This document shows, piece after piece, positions 1 to 7,553 of a stretch of DNA of 27,968 nt (position 1 is the first letter of the stretch; each line of letters begins with the position of its first letter). Location: NCBI GenBank assembly GCA_018296165.2, contig JACKQL020000243.1:1-27968 (forward strand). Reading direction: 5' to 3'. Made by a program: the position numbers and the translations under genes. Origin of the DNA: Termitomyces sp. T153 (lineage: Eukaryota; Basidiomycota; Agaricomycetes; Agaricales; Lyophyllaceae). The notes beneath the pieces were generated by a model. It was not told the DNA's origin, did no database searches, and worked only from the letters and a program-made list of their open reading frames with translations.

Positions 1-16
1 CGACGACGACGACGAC
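1..16. repeat. CGA trinucleotide microsatellite
   Basis: Five perfect CGA units open the window and may continue to the left of it. They lie just upstream of the TypA-like segment. The matching segment of TypA copy 2 (near 20850) does not have this tract. Confidence 0.8.
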
Positions 17-37
17 ACAGTACGCTCGGTCCCATCC

Positions 38-396
38 CAGTGCAACCGCAACACCAAGCATGGCCCCGCTCTTTGACCTCATACTCGCACACGTCCCACC
101 CCATGTACCTCGACCGTACACGCACCTTCTCTATGCTCACTGTCCAAATCGAGAGCGACCCGTATGTCGGCATGCTCTACGTCGGCCATATCCACTCAGG
201 CGTTCTCCGCGTAGGCGATGTGCTTTGTTCGCTTGATGCGGAGGAAGGTGGGTAGGAGAAGGTGAAGAAGATTTTTGCGGGGAAAGGCCTAGAGAAGATC
301 GAGAAGGATGCAGCGGGGGCGGGAGAGTTTTGTTAGTGTTGATGGGGTGAAGAATGCGAGGGTTAATGTTACGCTTGTACAGACGGAGGGGAGGGG
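38..396 (+). pseudogene. TypA/BipA-type GTPase copy 1, 5' part (broken)
   Basis: TypA/BipA is a ribosome-associated translational GTPase of the EF-G family. This piece encodes the domain-2 region: an ATG at 60 starts MAPLFDLIL, followed in another frame by FSMLTVQIESDPYVGMLY and HIHSGVLRVGD, then KIFAGKGLEKIEKDAAGAGE, and VSVDGVKNARVNVTLVQTEG in a third frame. Comparison with copy 2 (20886-21200) shows single-base indels near 100 and 325 and a short deletion near 248, so the frame breaks at least three times. The GTP-binding domain is absent and would lie left of the window. The similarity stops near 396, where unrelated DNA and then an APH-like pseudogene begin; the TypA reading resumes at 2112. 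CpG is still fairly common here, unlike in copy 2. The family call rests on motif recall and on the paralog. Confidence 0.75.
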
Positions 397-669
397 CCAA
401 AGCCGCTTACGGTGCGTTCGCGTGGTGTTGCGCGTCCATGATACTGATGCGTTCATGATACTGATAAAATATTGCAGTCAACGCCCACTGACATCGATAC
501 ACGTCTAAGCCAACGACTCCCCACTCGCTGGCACCTCAGGCCTCAAGTATAGATAATCACAAGCATGGCAATCAACTGTGACCCAAACAACTAAACGTGA
601 CAAGGGCAACTCAAAATCCTCAATATTAGTCTCCGACTCAATGTTTATGAAACGTATTGTGCCATCAAT
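397..669. other. Spacer between TypA segment and APH-like pseudogene
   Basis: I see no coding similarity or RNA gene here. A short repeat of the type CATGATACTGATGCGTT / CATGATACTGATAAAA lies at about 437-470. The spacer marks the left edge of the DNA that separates the two halves of TypA copy 1. Confidence 0.4.
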
Positions 670-2079
670 ATGTCTCAGTCTGACCTTCAACCGACCCAAG
701 ACCACCTCTCGATGTCTTCCTCTCAGCTGTCAGAGGCAGCTTCCCTTCCTTCTTTCGTTGAACGCATCGATCTTAGCTCGATTGCGTCTCTAGCTACGGC
801 TATACGTAAACGCACTGCATTGATCAATGTGGCGTGCACAGTCAATCCTCTTCAGAAAGCTGGAGCTTTCAATGTAGTCTGGTTCATCGACTTCGAAGAT
901 AACGTCCATCGAGTATTTCGTACCCCTCAAGCAGAATGGTCATTACCATGAAACTTATTCAGAGCCGCACAAGTATCCCTATACCTCTCATTCATGACTC
1001 CTCTGTTGACACCAACAATGTCATTGGTCGACCATATACTTTTTCAATCGCGTTGAAGACACCTAACTTTGTAAGCTGTGGTTCGATCCGAAGTGGTTCA
1101 GAGAGGAACATCGCAAAAATGTGTTCCGATCCCTTGTTTCGTGTATGGTCCAGCTTGGGAATCTCGAGTTCCCATCCATTGGATGTCTCGATTATGACGC
1201 AAAGACCGACTCTCGTGTTGTTTGTCCTCTGCTTCCTGTGAACGAAAGTATCTTGGAGGGGGACATAACCGTAAGCGGGCCATATAGTAAGGCATCTTTT
1301 CTGCATCGCAAAATTTTCCAGTCGCTGCTACGCCTATTCGCTGGGGCCTTGCCCGATCAATCGCTTGACGGTCTTCCTTTCGTGCTATCTATGTCCAACT
1401 ATGGCTACCAGATTGTCTTTGTCGATGATGACGGCTATGTTACAGGTCTGATCGATTGGGATGATGTAAAACTATGCTCGCGACAGGGTGGGTATGCGAG
1501 CTATCCTTCATGGATCACTTGAGACTGGGATCCAATCATGTATGGATATTGAGACCACAGACTGACGTGGTGGGATGCGGACAAGGATAGTTGTACTGGA
1601 GAGGAGAATGGTCAGGACGATTTCGAGCTGGAGGACGATTCTGAGTTGGGGGAAGATAACAGGACAGGAAATGAGAATCAACTGGAGGAAGAGGGTAGCA
1701 CCATGGGAGAGCATGGTAAGGACATTGGCATGCAGGTCTCTCAGTCACTTCCATTCCCCCTCGCGTGAAGAGTTGTTCGAAGATTAACCAATAGGTCTCC
1801 AAGGGTTTCGCAATGAATATCTTCAGGCATTTGAAGAGGTGGATCCTGTCAGTGCAAACTATACTCGTAACGTGCATATATACGAAGCGATTGAAATTGC
1901 CATTTCAACCCACTGTAGCAGGGGTGGAATTCTCGATCGACTGGGAGCACGTTTTTGGCTGCCGGAGCACTAGTGATGATATTCTGTCAACGTGGCTTCT
2001 AGAAGAGAGTCTTCGTAGAGGTAGATGGCTGACTCCACTCGTGAGAGAGGAGATTTCCGAGTCGACCACTGTTGATTAG
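670..2079 (+). pseudogene. APH-like (aminoglycoside phosphotransferase family) kinase, broken
   Basis: Fungi have many small-molecule kinase-like proteins of the APH family, mostly of unknown substrate. The reading starts at ATG 670 (MSQSDLQPTQ), shifts frame near 945 (KLIQSRTSIPIPLI, NNVIGRPYTF) and again near 1070 (KLWFDPKWFREEHRKNVFRS). It then runs open to 1519 with NYGYQIVFVDDDGYVTGLID followed by WDD, which matches the catalytic and metal-binding end of the fold. The segment SRQGGYASYPSWIT is followed by TGA at 1520-1522, where the family has arginine, so this is probably a CGA-to-TGA change. An Asp/Glu-rich linker follows (about 1570-1730). The tail continues in two further frames (EEVDPVSANYTRN, then RRGRWLTPLVREEIS) and stops at 2077-2079. 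At least four frame changes make this a pseudogene. It sits exactly between the two halves of TypA copy 1. The substrate is unknown. Confidence 0.65.
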
Positions 2080-2111
2080 ACTATGTTCATCATCACACAA
2101 GACATATTCGC

Positions 2112-2872
2112 ATGAATCCTATCATATATTTCCGGATATACCCTGACCAGGCCCAATCCGGTTCTCACTGGGCCTCAGGCTCCAAGCTTACATCCCAGAT
2201 CATCCGCGAGCGCATATACAAAGAAGCAGAAACCAACGTCGCGATGCGCATTCTTCCGGGACCCATATCCGAGTCGCTCAAGGCTGCGTGGGTGCGGGGT
2301 GGATGATGTGCATGGCCAGGGGTGAGTGTGGTGTGCTGGTGTGCATTTGAATGCTGATGCTAGCTCTAGGACGATCAGTCATATATTTAAGGCATATATG
2401 TATGCCTTACCACAGCGTGATTGACATGGGAAGGAACGGTTCGCTTATATCAATGTCGGCGGGCGAGACGTCGGGATATGTGCTTGTGCCACTGCAGGCA
2501 CGCGGGACAATGTTTGTAGGGCCGGGTGAGCAGGATGCATGTCATATCTCCCTTGCTTTCCCTCCTTCGCTCTTCTCTTTCCCCTCTTACCCCCCCCCCT
2601 TTCACTCGTTTGTTTGTTCGTTCTTTTGCTGACTCTTCCCCCAGTCTACCCCAGCATGATATTCCAAACCCCTCGACCTCCACCTAGACCCATGTGTCAA
2701 AAAACAACTCACGAACATCTGCAGTGTGATTGCGGTCAATAAGATCATGCTCTCACCACCTAGGGCGATGTCGCTTGAGGAGATGCTGGCATATGTGAGG
2801 GATGATGAGTTGGTCAAGGTTACACGGGGGAGGGTGAGGTTGAGGAAGGTGGGGGGCAAGAAGAGGAGGTAG
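2112..2872 (+). pseudogene. TypA/BipA-type GTPase copy 1, 3' part (broken)
   Basis: This continues the TypA reading after the APH-like insert. SKLTSQIIRERIYKEAETNV and AMRILPGPISES (2184-2279) match the region between domains 2 and 3. An internal deletion follows, and the text resumes at about 2300 with sequence equivalent to 21530 onward in copy 2. An intron of 48 bases fits at 2322-2369 (GTGAGT...TAG), the same length as in copy 2. A second intron ending CAG at 2644 has lost its donor: it reads GA at 2534-2535 where copy 2 has GT. The C-terminus reads MSLEEMLAYVRDDELVKV and ends RLRKVGGKKRR with TAG at 2870-2872, as expected for TypA. Copy 1 keeps the segment that copy 2 lacks (about 2184-2279) and lacks one that copy 2 keeps. 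Confidence 0.75.
2322..2369 (+). other. Intron in TypA copy 1
   Basis: The sequence GTGAGT...CTCTAG has the same length (48 bases) and ends as 21548-21595 in copy 2. Removing it joins the two flanking TypA segments in frame in copy 2. It shows the ancestor was an intron-containing nuclear gene, so these copies did not arise from mRNA. Confidence 0.6.
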
Positions 2873-3186
2873 TGGTGTATTTAGGTGGAGACATGGATAG
2901 TGGCAGATAGATAGTGTATACATACCACACTTGTTGTGGTGTTAATGATTTAGACAACTCATCTCTTTTGATTTTGGTTAGTGCATGGGTTCTTTTACAT
3001 GAAATGTTTGAATGTGACTGTAAGTGCTGGTAATGCTCATGAACGAATTCTCTCGATACTTAGATCAATGTGTTCTTTAATGTTTATCCGGTAAATGACT
3101 CAGACAGGGAGCACGAGCACAACTACATGCTTATGTCTGGAGTTCGAGATCGTGAGCGCTATAATCAAATTGCTGTTGCTATTTTT
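2873..3186. repeat. TypA 3' flank, duplicated at 23211-23520
   Basis: Non-coding. Direct comparison with the 3' side of TypA copy 2 shows matching blocks such as GATTTAGACAACTCATC and GGGTTCTTTTACATGAAATG, then TAGATCAATRTGTTCT. The duplicated unit therefore extends past the gene. The copy here has more CpG than the one at 23 kb. Confidence 0.75.
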
Positions 3187-3400
3187 GATTGAGATCACTA
3201 CTTTGGGAACCAGCGGATCCACTAACTGTCATGGGAGAGACGATGTCCGACTGTAACCCCCTCTGCGAGGTCCAAGCGTTATGGTAGCTAGGTCCATTTC
3301 GTGTGGTTCCAGTAGCGTTCACCCGATTGGAGAAAAGACACTGTGCACAGTGGATTGATTGGAGGAGTATGGTGAGTCTATGCTGGCGTTAGGGGATAAT
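3187..3400. repeat. Repeated segment, second copy at 24343-24540
   Basis: The pair shares blocks such as GAGATCACTACTTTGG, GATCCACTAAC, CATGGGAGAG and GAGAAAAGACA. On the plus strand both copies read DPLTxMGExMxDxNPL in one frame, with a TAG at the same place (3286-3288 here). It may be a decayed coding end, which I do not recognise. Here it directly follows the TypA flank; at 24 kb about 820 bases lie between them. Confidence 0.65.
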
Positions 3401-3547
3401 CAACCCGCCCCTCAGACTACTTGGGAATGCACGATCTGCAGATTTACATAGATAATGAGCTCTGTAAAATGAGAGACCATTCTGCTTTGGAAATACTTAG
3501 TGGTTGCTGATATTTGGAAAGTGATAATTCCTTATTAACAATTCAAC
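3401..3547. other. Unannotated AT-rich spacer
   Basis: I see no coding, RNA or repeat signal that I can support in this stretch. Confidence 0.4.
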
Positions 3548-3611
3548 AAGAATTTTCACTCCTTTGCTTAGACTCTATTACATTTTGCTTTGTCCTCTTT
3601 GAAAATTAGCC
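3548..3611. repeat. 64-bp segment shared with 7159-7221
   Basis: CAAGAATTTTCACTCCTTTG and the bases after it (TTACATTTTGCTTTGTCCTC, then TTTGAAAATTAGC) match 7159-7221 in the same orientation with only a few substitutions. The match starts abruptly at CAAGAAT in both places. At 7159 that point is also the border between CpG-containing DNA and CpG-poor transposon DNA, so it may be an element terminus. Confidence 0.6.
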
Positions 3612-3638
3612 CATGCCAGCACCTCTGGCTCTGTTTGG

Positions 3639-4172
3639 CCTGGCACAATCACCAGGCTTGACTAGATGCGACTTTTATTGGAACAAACTTGAAAGTTCAT
3701 CAGTTGTTTTGAGCTCTCAACTGATGGGAACGAAGTCAAGAGCGACTCTAGAGTCACCCACCATTCAGCTTGTTCCGGCCAGACACAATTTTCACTGGAA
3801 CGTTCAGCAGTTGTTTCAATCTGATAATTAATCACGATTTGGCTTGCTCTGACTAGATGCAATTTTCATTGGCATGTTGTCTTGATCCGATGATACTCAA
3901 CAATTCGGCTTGGCTACATGATTTTGACTCGGGACGTTCATCAGTTGTTCGACATGTTCCGATCTGATACTGGTAACTCAAAAGTTACAATTTGGCTTGT
4001 TCTGGCTAGATGCAAATTTCACTGGGACGTTCATCAGTTGTTTCAATCTGATAATGGGAACTCAAGAGCCACGCATTCCATTTAACGTTCTCTGATATGT
4101 CAAAATCTGGCTTCGCTAGACGTGATTTCCATTGTCACCAAGACGTTCATCACTTGTTTCAATCTTAATAGG
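3639..4172. repeat. Degenerate tandem repeat, about six units of 70-120 bp
   Basis: The core words are GGCTTGTTCTGGCTAGATGC, then ATTTTCACTGGGACGTTCAT, then CAGTTGTTTCAATCTGATAA. Recognisable units begin near 3639, 3761, 3837, 3903, 3988 and 4102. Spacing and content vary and no unit is perfect. There is no sustained open frame, so this looks like an old minisatellite or the remains of a repeat. Confidence 0.7.
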
Positions 4173-4533
4173 AAGTCAATACCCTCATGAACTCGGCAAT
4201 AGCACTGGCCACTTCCTTTAAAAAGACCCCCTTCCCACACCTGATGCTGGCAGGATGATATAACATCCCCTGTCATGACAGCATAAGCCTGATATAACCA
4301 CAGTTGTAATTACAGCGCTGCTTGTTACATCAATCACGTGTGATAATTGTCAACAGTATCAAATGTTGAACCAGACAAAAAGAAATCAACCAAAGAGAAT
4401 TGAACCAACAACCTTGATAGCAATGCACATGATTGGAAGGAAGACACAATACAACTGTTGAACAAACAGGATCAATAATAATCTCAACACAACAAGGCCT
4501 ATGTACCCATGAGGCCTGCCTGTTGAGCACATG

Positions 4534-4622
4534 GTTAGCCTGGTTAGAGTTCAGTTAGCGTTACGGTTAGGGAGTTAGTGGTTTGGTTAGGTTCTGTTAA
4601 GGTTCTGTTAAGGTTTTGTTAA
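4534..4622. repeat. GTTAG-rich telomere-like tract and three 11-bp repeats
   Basis: GTTAG occurs six times between 4534 and 4590 at 8-12 base spacing, including one GGTTAGGG at 4565-4572. Most fungal telomeres are TTAGGG repeats, so this resembles a degenerate interstitial telomere sequence. It is followed by GGTTCTGTTAA twice and GGTTTTGTTAA once (4590-4622). Confidence 0.45.
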
Positions 4623-4631
4623 CATGCTCTT

Positions 4632-4691
4632 AGGGTTCCAGGGATATTTTGAAAGGGTTCCAGGGATATTTTGAAGGGGAGCTTGCTCCCC
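4632..4691. repeat. Two 22-bp tandem units and a 16-bp palindrome
   Basis: AGGGTTCCAGGGATATTTTG plus AA is perfectly duplicated at 4632-4653 and 4654-4675. It is followed at once by GGGGAGCTTGCTCCCC (4676-4691), a perfect 7-bp inverted repeat around TT. Confidence 0.85.
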
Positions 4692-4718
4692 TTATCACAA
4701 CAAGTTTGTATTGTAATT

Positions 4719-4804
4719 AAGGATCCGTGGTCAACTGGTTATGGTTGTATCAATTGTTGTTTTTGGGATAGTGGTCACAAGTTCGATTCTCCCAATTGGC
4801 GAAA
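4719..4804 (+). repeat. tRNA-like A box / B box pair (possible SINE head)
   Basis: TGGTCAACTGGTTATGG near 4729 resembles a Pol III A box, and AGTTCGATTCTCC near 4783 resembles a B box at tRNA-like spacing. The T-arm bases before the loop do not pair well, and no acceptor stem is evident, so this is not a working tRNA gene. A tRNA-derived SINE relic is the most likely reading, but the evidence is thin. Confidence 0.3.
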
Positions 4805-4889
4805 TATTTGACTGAAAATTGGTGATGCTGTAGTTACAACGCTGGTTATATTACGACTATGCTGTAAGTACAGGCTGTTGTTATAACAA

Positions 4890-6539
4890 ATGGACGGTAT
4901 AGCCTGCTTCCCAATGATCGACGATGCCATGGCACCTAGTATCCGTTTACAAGTGTATGGTCATTTACCTTTGCCTTGCCCATACCTCATGATCAACTTG
5001 GCAGACTCAGTAATATCTATTTGGATCTCGTCTCATATAGTATGTACTCCCTCTGTTTCTCCCAGCCTCCCCACCCGTTTTCAGAAGTACGCTGACAGCT
5101 CTACTTTACTATGACTATACGTTGACACTCTCTGCCGAAATGGAGCGGTTTTGGTCCTCGCGATCGCTCTCATGGGTCTCTACCTTCTTTTACCTCAATC
5201 GCTACTTGAGCCTTTTCGGTCATGTCCCTGGCATTCTAAGAGACTTTTGGTCACCTGATTCCAAGGTACCCGTCATATTAATCCATGTACTCACTGGATC
5301 ATGACTCGCGAACATTCTAGACGTGAGTTTCCGCACCTCTGTATTTCAAAACGTACTCAAAATCCTGTTTACTAGATGCGCCTCGCTGGCCTTCTATCAT
5401 CAATATCTAGAAGTGGTCATTCAAGTTATTGTTGGAAGTATGTGTACTGATCACCTCCCGAACACTCATTAACGATGTGCTATGCATCAGTACTCCTCAT
5501 AATGCGGACATATGCATTGTATGACCGTAACGTGATAGTGCTTCTATTCGTATGTGCATGCGGGCTTTCAGCTACAATCTTCGGTGCAGTGAGCATCCTG
5601 AACCTTCTTTCGTCATCAAAGTCCCATCGTCGTGGCTGGCAGTGGTCCGTAGTCGGTGGGAATCACGGTGCCACTGCAACTGTGGTCAGTCCAGAAATGG
5701 CCTGTTACCTACCACTAGATCGCAATGGGTAAGTATCCACAACGAATTTTTCACCTTGAAATAACCCTTGAAATTGAATCGGATCTGACTCAACAGTGCA
5801 AATCGTTCGTGTCTCCTGACCAAAATGATAGATAAGATTGATGATTCTAGCTAATCCTTCCGTGATTGTGAATAGGCCGTGCGAATGCATGGATTGGGAT
5901 GCTCATGTTCGACGTACTCATCTTCAGTATGACAGTGTACAAGTCGTGGAGACGGGGTGCTAGGATCCGTAGGTCTCTTTTCAAGGTTCTTCTACGCGAT
6001 GGTACGTACGCTTTCCGTGTAAATCTTTTCTTCTATGACTCACATTCTACTTAGGTACAATATACTTTGGGCAAGTGGATAATACGCTAGTTATAGTTTA
6101 GGCACTGACGTGGTCATTGCAGAATCATTGTTATCGTCGAGCTTGTCACTGTCCTCACATTTCATGTAAGCATGAGAAGTTATACCCTTTATTCCTCCGA
6201 TATTCAACCAACCCCCATGTAGGTTCTGCCTGTGAATACTTGCTATATCCGCCACCAAACTCGAAGTTAACACATTGATCGCACTTCCAGGAGTATCAAC
6301 GAGGCTTTACCGCAACCTTTGCCACTGTACGCTTCCCCTTTCTGCTGATTGGTCCAAACCCCCATTCATCCATCACGATCAACCGCAGATTGTCAAGCAT
6401 GATGATGAGCAGACTGATGCTCAACCTTCGTGACCCAAAATACTTGGTCAACTTGACTGGCCGAACTGTTCCATCAGCACTTGTTTTCAATGCCGGGACG
6501 TCGACTGAGAACCATACTGAGAACCATAGTTCGCTTTGA
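4890..6539 (+). pseudogene. DUF6533 multi-pass membrane protein gene, probably frameshifted
   Basis: DUF6533 proteins are seven-helix membrane proteins of unknown function, abundant in mushroom-forming fungi. The N-terminal hallmark is TALLYYDYTLTLSAEMERF and FFYLNRYLSLFGHVP (exon from 5085). Then come FYHQYLEVVIQVIVG (5376-5437), LLIMRTYALYDRN (5491-5728), AWIGMLMFDVLIFSMTVYKS (5876-6001), TIYFG (6055-6070), IIVIVELVTVLTFH (6123-6165) and MMMSRLMLNLRDPK near the end, with TGA at 6537-6539. Introns of 50-60 bases separate most exons: 5438-5490, 6002-6054, a GC-AG intron at 6071-6122, and 6166-6222. Joining 5728 to 5876 needs a one-base shift, and a second shift is needed near 6325-6390 if the GT...CAG there is spliced. 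The N-terminal exon (4890-5034, MDGIACFPMI) does not join in phase. It may be a recently broken gene or one with unusual splicing. Base use is like a normal gene, with CpG kept. Confidence 0.65.
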
Positions 6540-6810
6540 AACCTGGATGCACATTGAATGCTGCAATCGAAAGCTTAACTAGATCAAGGCCACTTTTGTC
6601 CCGCCAACAAGCCACCATGATCTTTTCCCTCTTAGCCACTGTTAACTCCACCATAATTTAGTAATGTACATATAACGAGCAAGTGTCAAGTTCGTAACAA
6701 GGACAACCACCAGATAGCTTTAGCTCTCCAATATCGATATTTCAACGTATCTATTCGATTTTTCATCATAAGTCGTAATGCATAAGTAGTAAATCTAAAT
6801 CATAACACAT
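6540..6810. other. 3' flank of the DUF6533 gene, no feature seen
   Basis: AT-rich DNA without a convincing frame, RNA gene or repeat. It probably holds the old transcript end of the DUF6533 gene; no clear polyadenylation motif stands out. Confidence 0.4.
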
Positions 6811-7158
6811 ATGCAACACTTTACATCAATGACCAACCAAAAAACCACAACAAATAGTCCATGCACAAAGCTCCAAAAAGAAAAAAAGCAGCATCCTCCT
6901 CACACATCAAGAACGATATCCGCAGCCTTAAACGCTGTCTTCCCAGGCCACATCCTAACCGGCACCTCACTCCACCGTCTCCATCCTCACATCTCTCCAT
7001 CCATCCTCCCCACCCGCCAAATCAGGTTTAATCCCATCCTACCCCTCCTCTTCCTCTTCCTCTCCCTCCTCCTCCTGGTCATACCCCTCAATAACACTGC
7101 TCTCGGCCCCTACCCCAATCCCAGCCGTATCCGTACCCGCACCAAACAACGATGCAGC
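6811..7158 (-). pseudogene. Unidentified acidic minus-strand coding fragment
   Basis: On the minus strand one frame reads ILAASLFGAGTDTAGIGVG, then AESSVIEGYDQ and a run of about twelve Glu (EEEGEEEEEEG). Further along in other frames come DGIKPDLAGGEDGWRDVRME and VPVRMWPGKTAFKAADIVLD. The stretch has several stops, so if real it is a frameshifted tail. I do not recognise the family. CpG is normal up to about 7150 and then nearly vanishes, so a host fragment appears to be cut off by transposon DNA at 7159. The plus-strand frame over the same DNA is Pro/Leu-rich and looks like a shadow. Confidence 0.3.
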
Positions 7159-7221
7159 AAGAATCTTCACTCCTTTGCTTAAACTTCATTACATTGTGCT
7201 TTGTCCTCTTTGGAAATTAGC
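7159..7221. repeat. 64-bp segment shared with 3548-3611; border of CpG-poor DNA
   Basis: See the partner at 3548. Here it lies between the acidic host-like fragment and the helicase relic. It starts at the same base (CAAGAAT) as the partner, which suggests an element end. Confidence 0.6.
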
Positions 7222-7553
7222 TTGATCAATATCCACATCATCCAAGTTTTGTTTCAGGGGATCTTCTGATATCAAGCAGTCAATTTGTCTCACCTTCTAG
7301 GTCAGGAAGATCTTGGTTGCTACCAGTAATAATATGATGCTTAATGAGAGTGTTATGTTCCATATTTTCATGGTACTTTGTTTCAAGAATGAAGTGGCTT
7401 ATTCAATTCCTCCAACTTCACCTTCAGCTAACCATGCCTTGTATCTGGTCTTGAAGCTGTTACATATGCAGCAGATCCACCACTGTTTAGAGGCCATCCA
7501 ATAACATTCAGAAGGGTTTTCCCTTGTGTTGCATGACCTGTGATTACAAATGC
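7222..7553 (-). pseudogene. PIF1-like SF1 helicase C-terminus, transposon-associated relic
   Basis: Read on the minus strand from 7553, the frame gives AFVITGHATQGKTLLNVIG, which fits helicase motif V, then AAYVTASRPDTRHG, which fits motif VI (family form YVALSR). LEELNKPLH follows, and in another frame HENMEHNTLIKHHIITGSNQ. SF1 helicases of this kind occur in fungal transposons, including Helitron-type elements, and as stand-alone transposon-borne ORFs. Walker A and the other upstream motifs were not found between 7554 and 8990. At least one frameshift and several stops make this a relic. It lies on the same strand as the tyrosine recombinase relic at 10045-11083, which may or may not belong to the same element. 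Confidence 0.5.

Larger units (their letters stand above)
4305..4849. repeat. Block bounded by a 21-bp imperfect direct repeat
   Basis: TGTAATTACAGCGCTGCTTGT at 4305-4325 recurs as a near match at 4829-4849 with four substitutions and the same orientation. The 500 bases between hold the GTTAG tract, the short tandem repeats, the palindrome and the tRNA-like boxes. This could be a composite short element; no target duplication was seen. Confidence 0.35.

Noticed and set aside
3639..4172. A CRISPR array
   Set aside because: The units are degenerate and irregular in spacing, there are no unique spacers of constant length, and the window is eukaryotic.
4534..4622. A true telomere or chromosome end
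   Set aside because: The repeats are degenerate and few, and ordinary sequence continues on both sides.
6811..7182. A 123-residue plus-strand membrane-like protein (Leu-rich run near 7040-7090)
   Set aside because: The Leu/Pro run is the complement of an acidic Glu tract on the other strand, and the frame crosses the element border at 7159.
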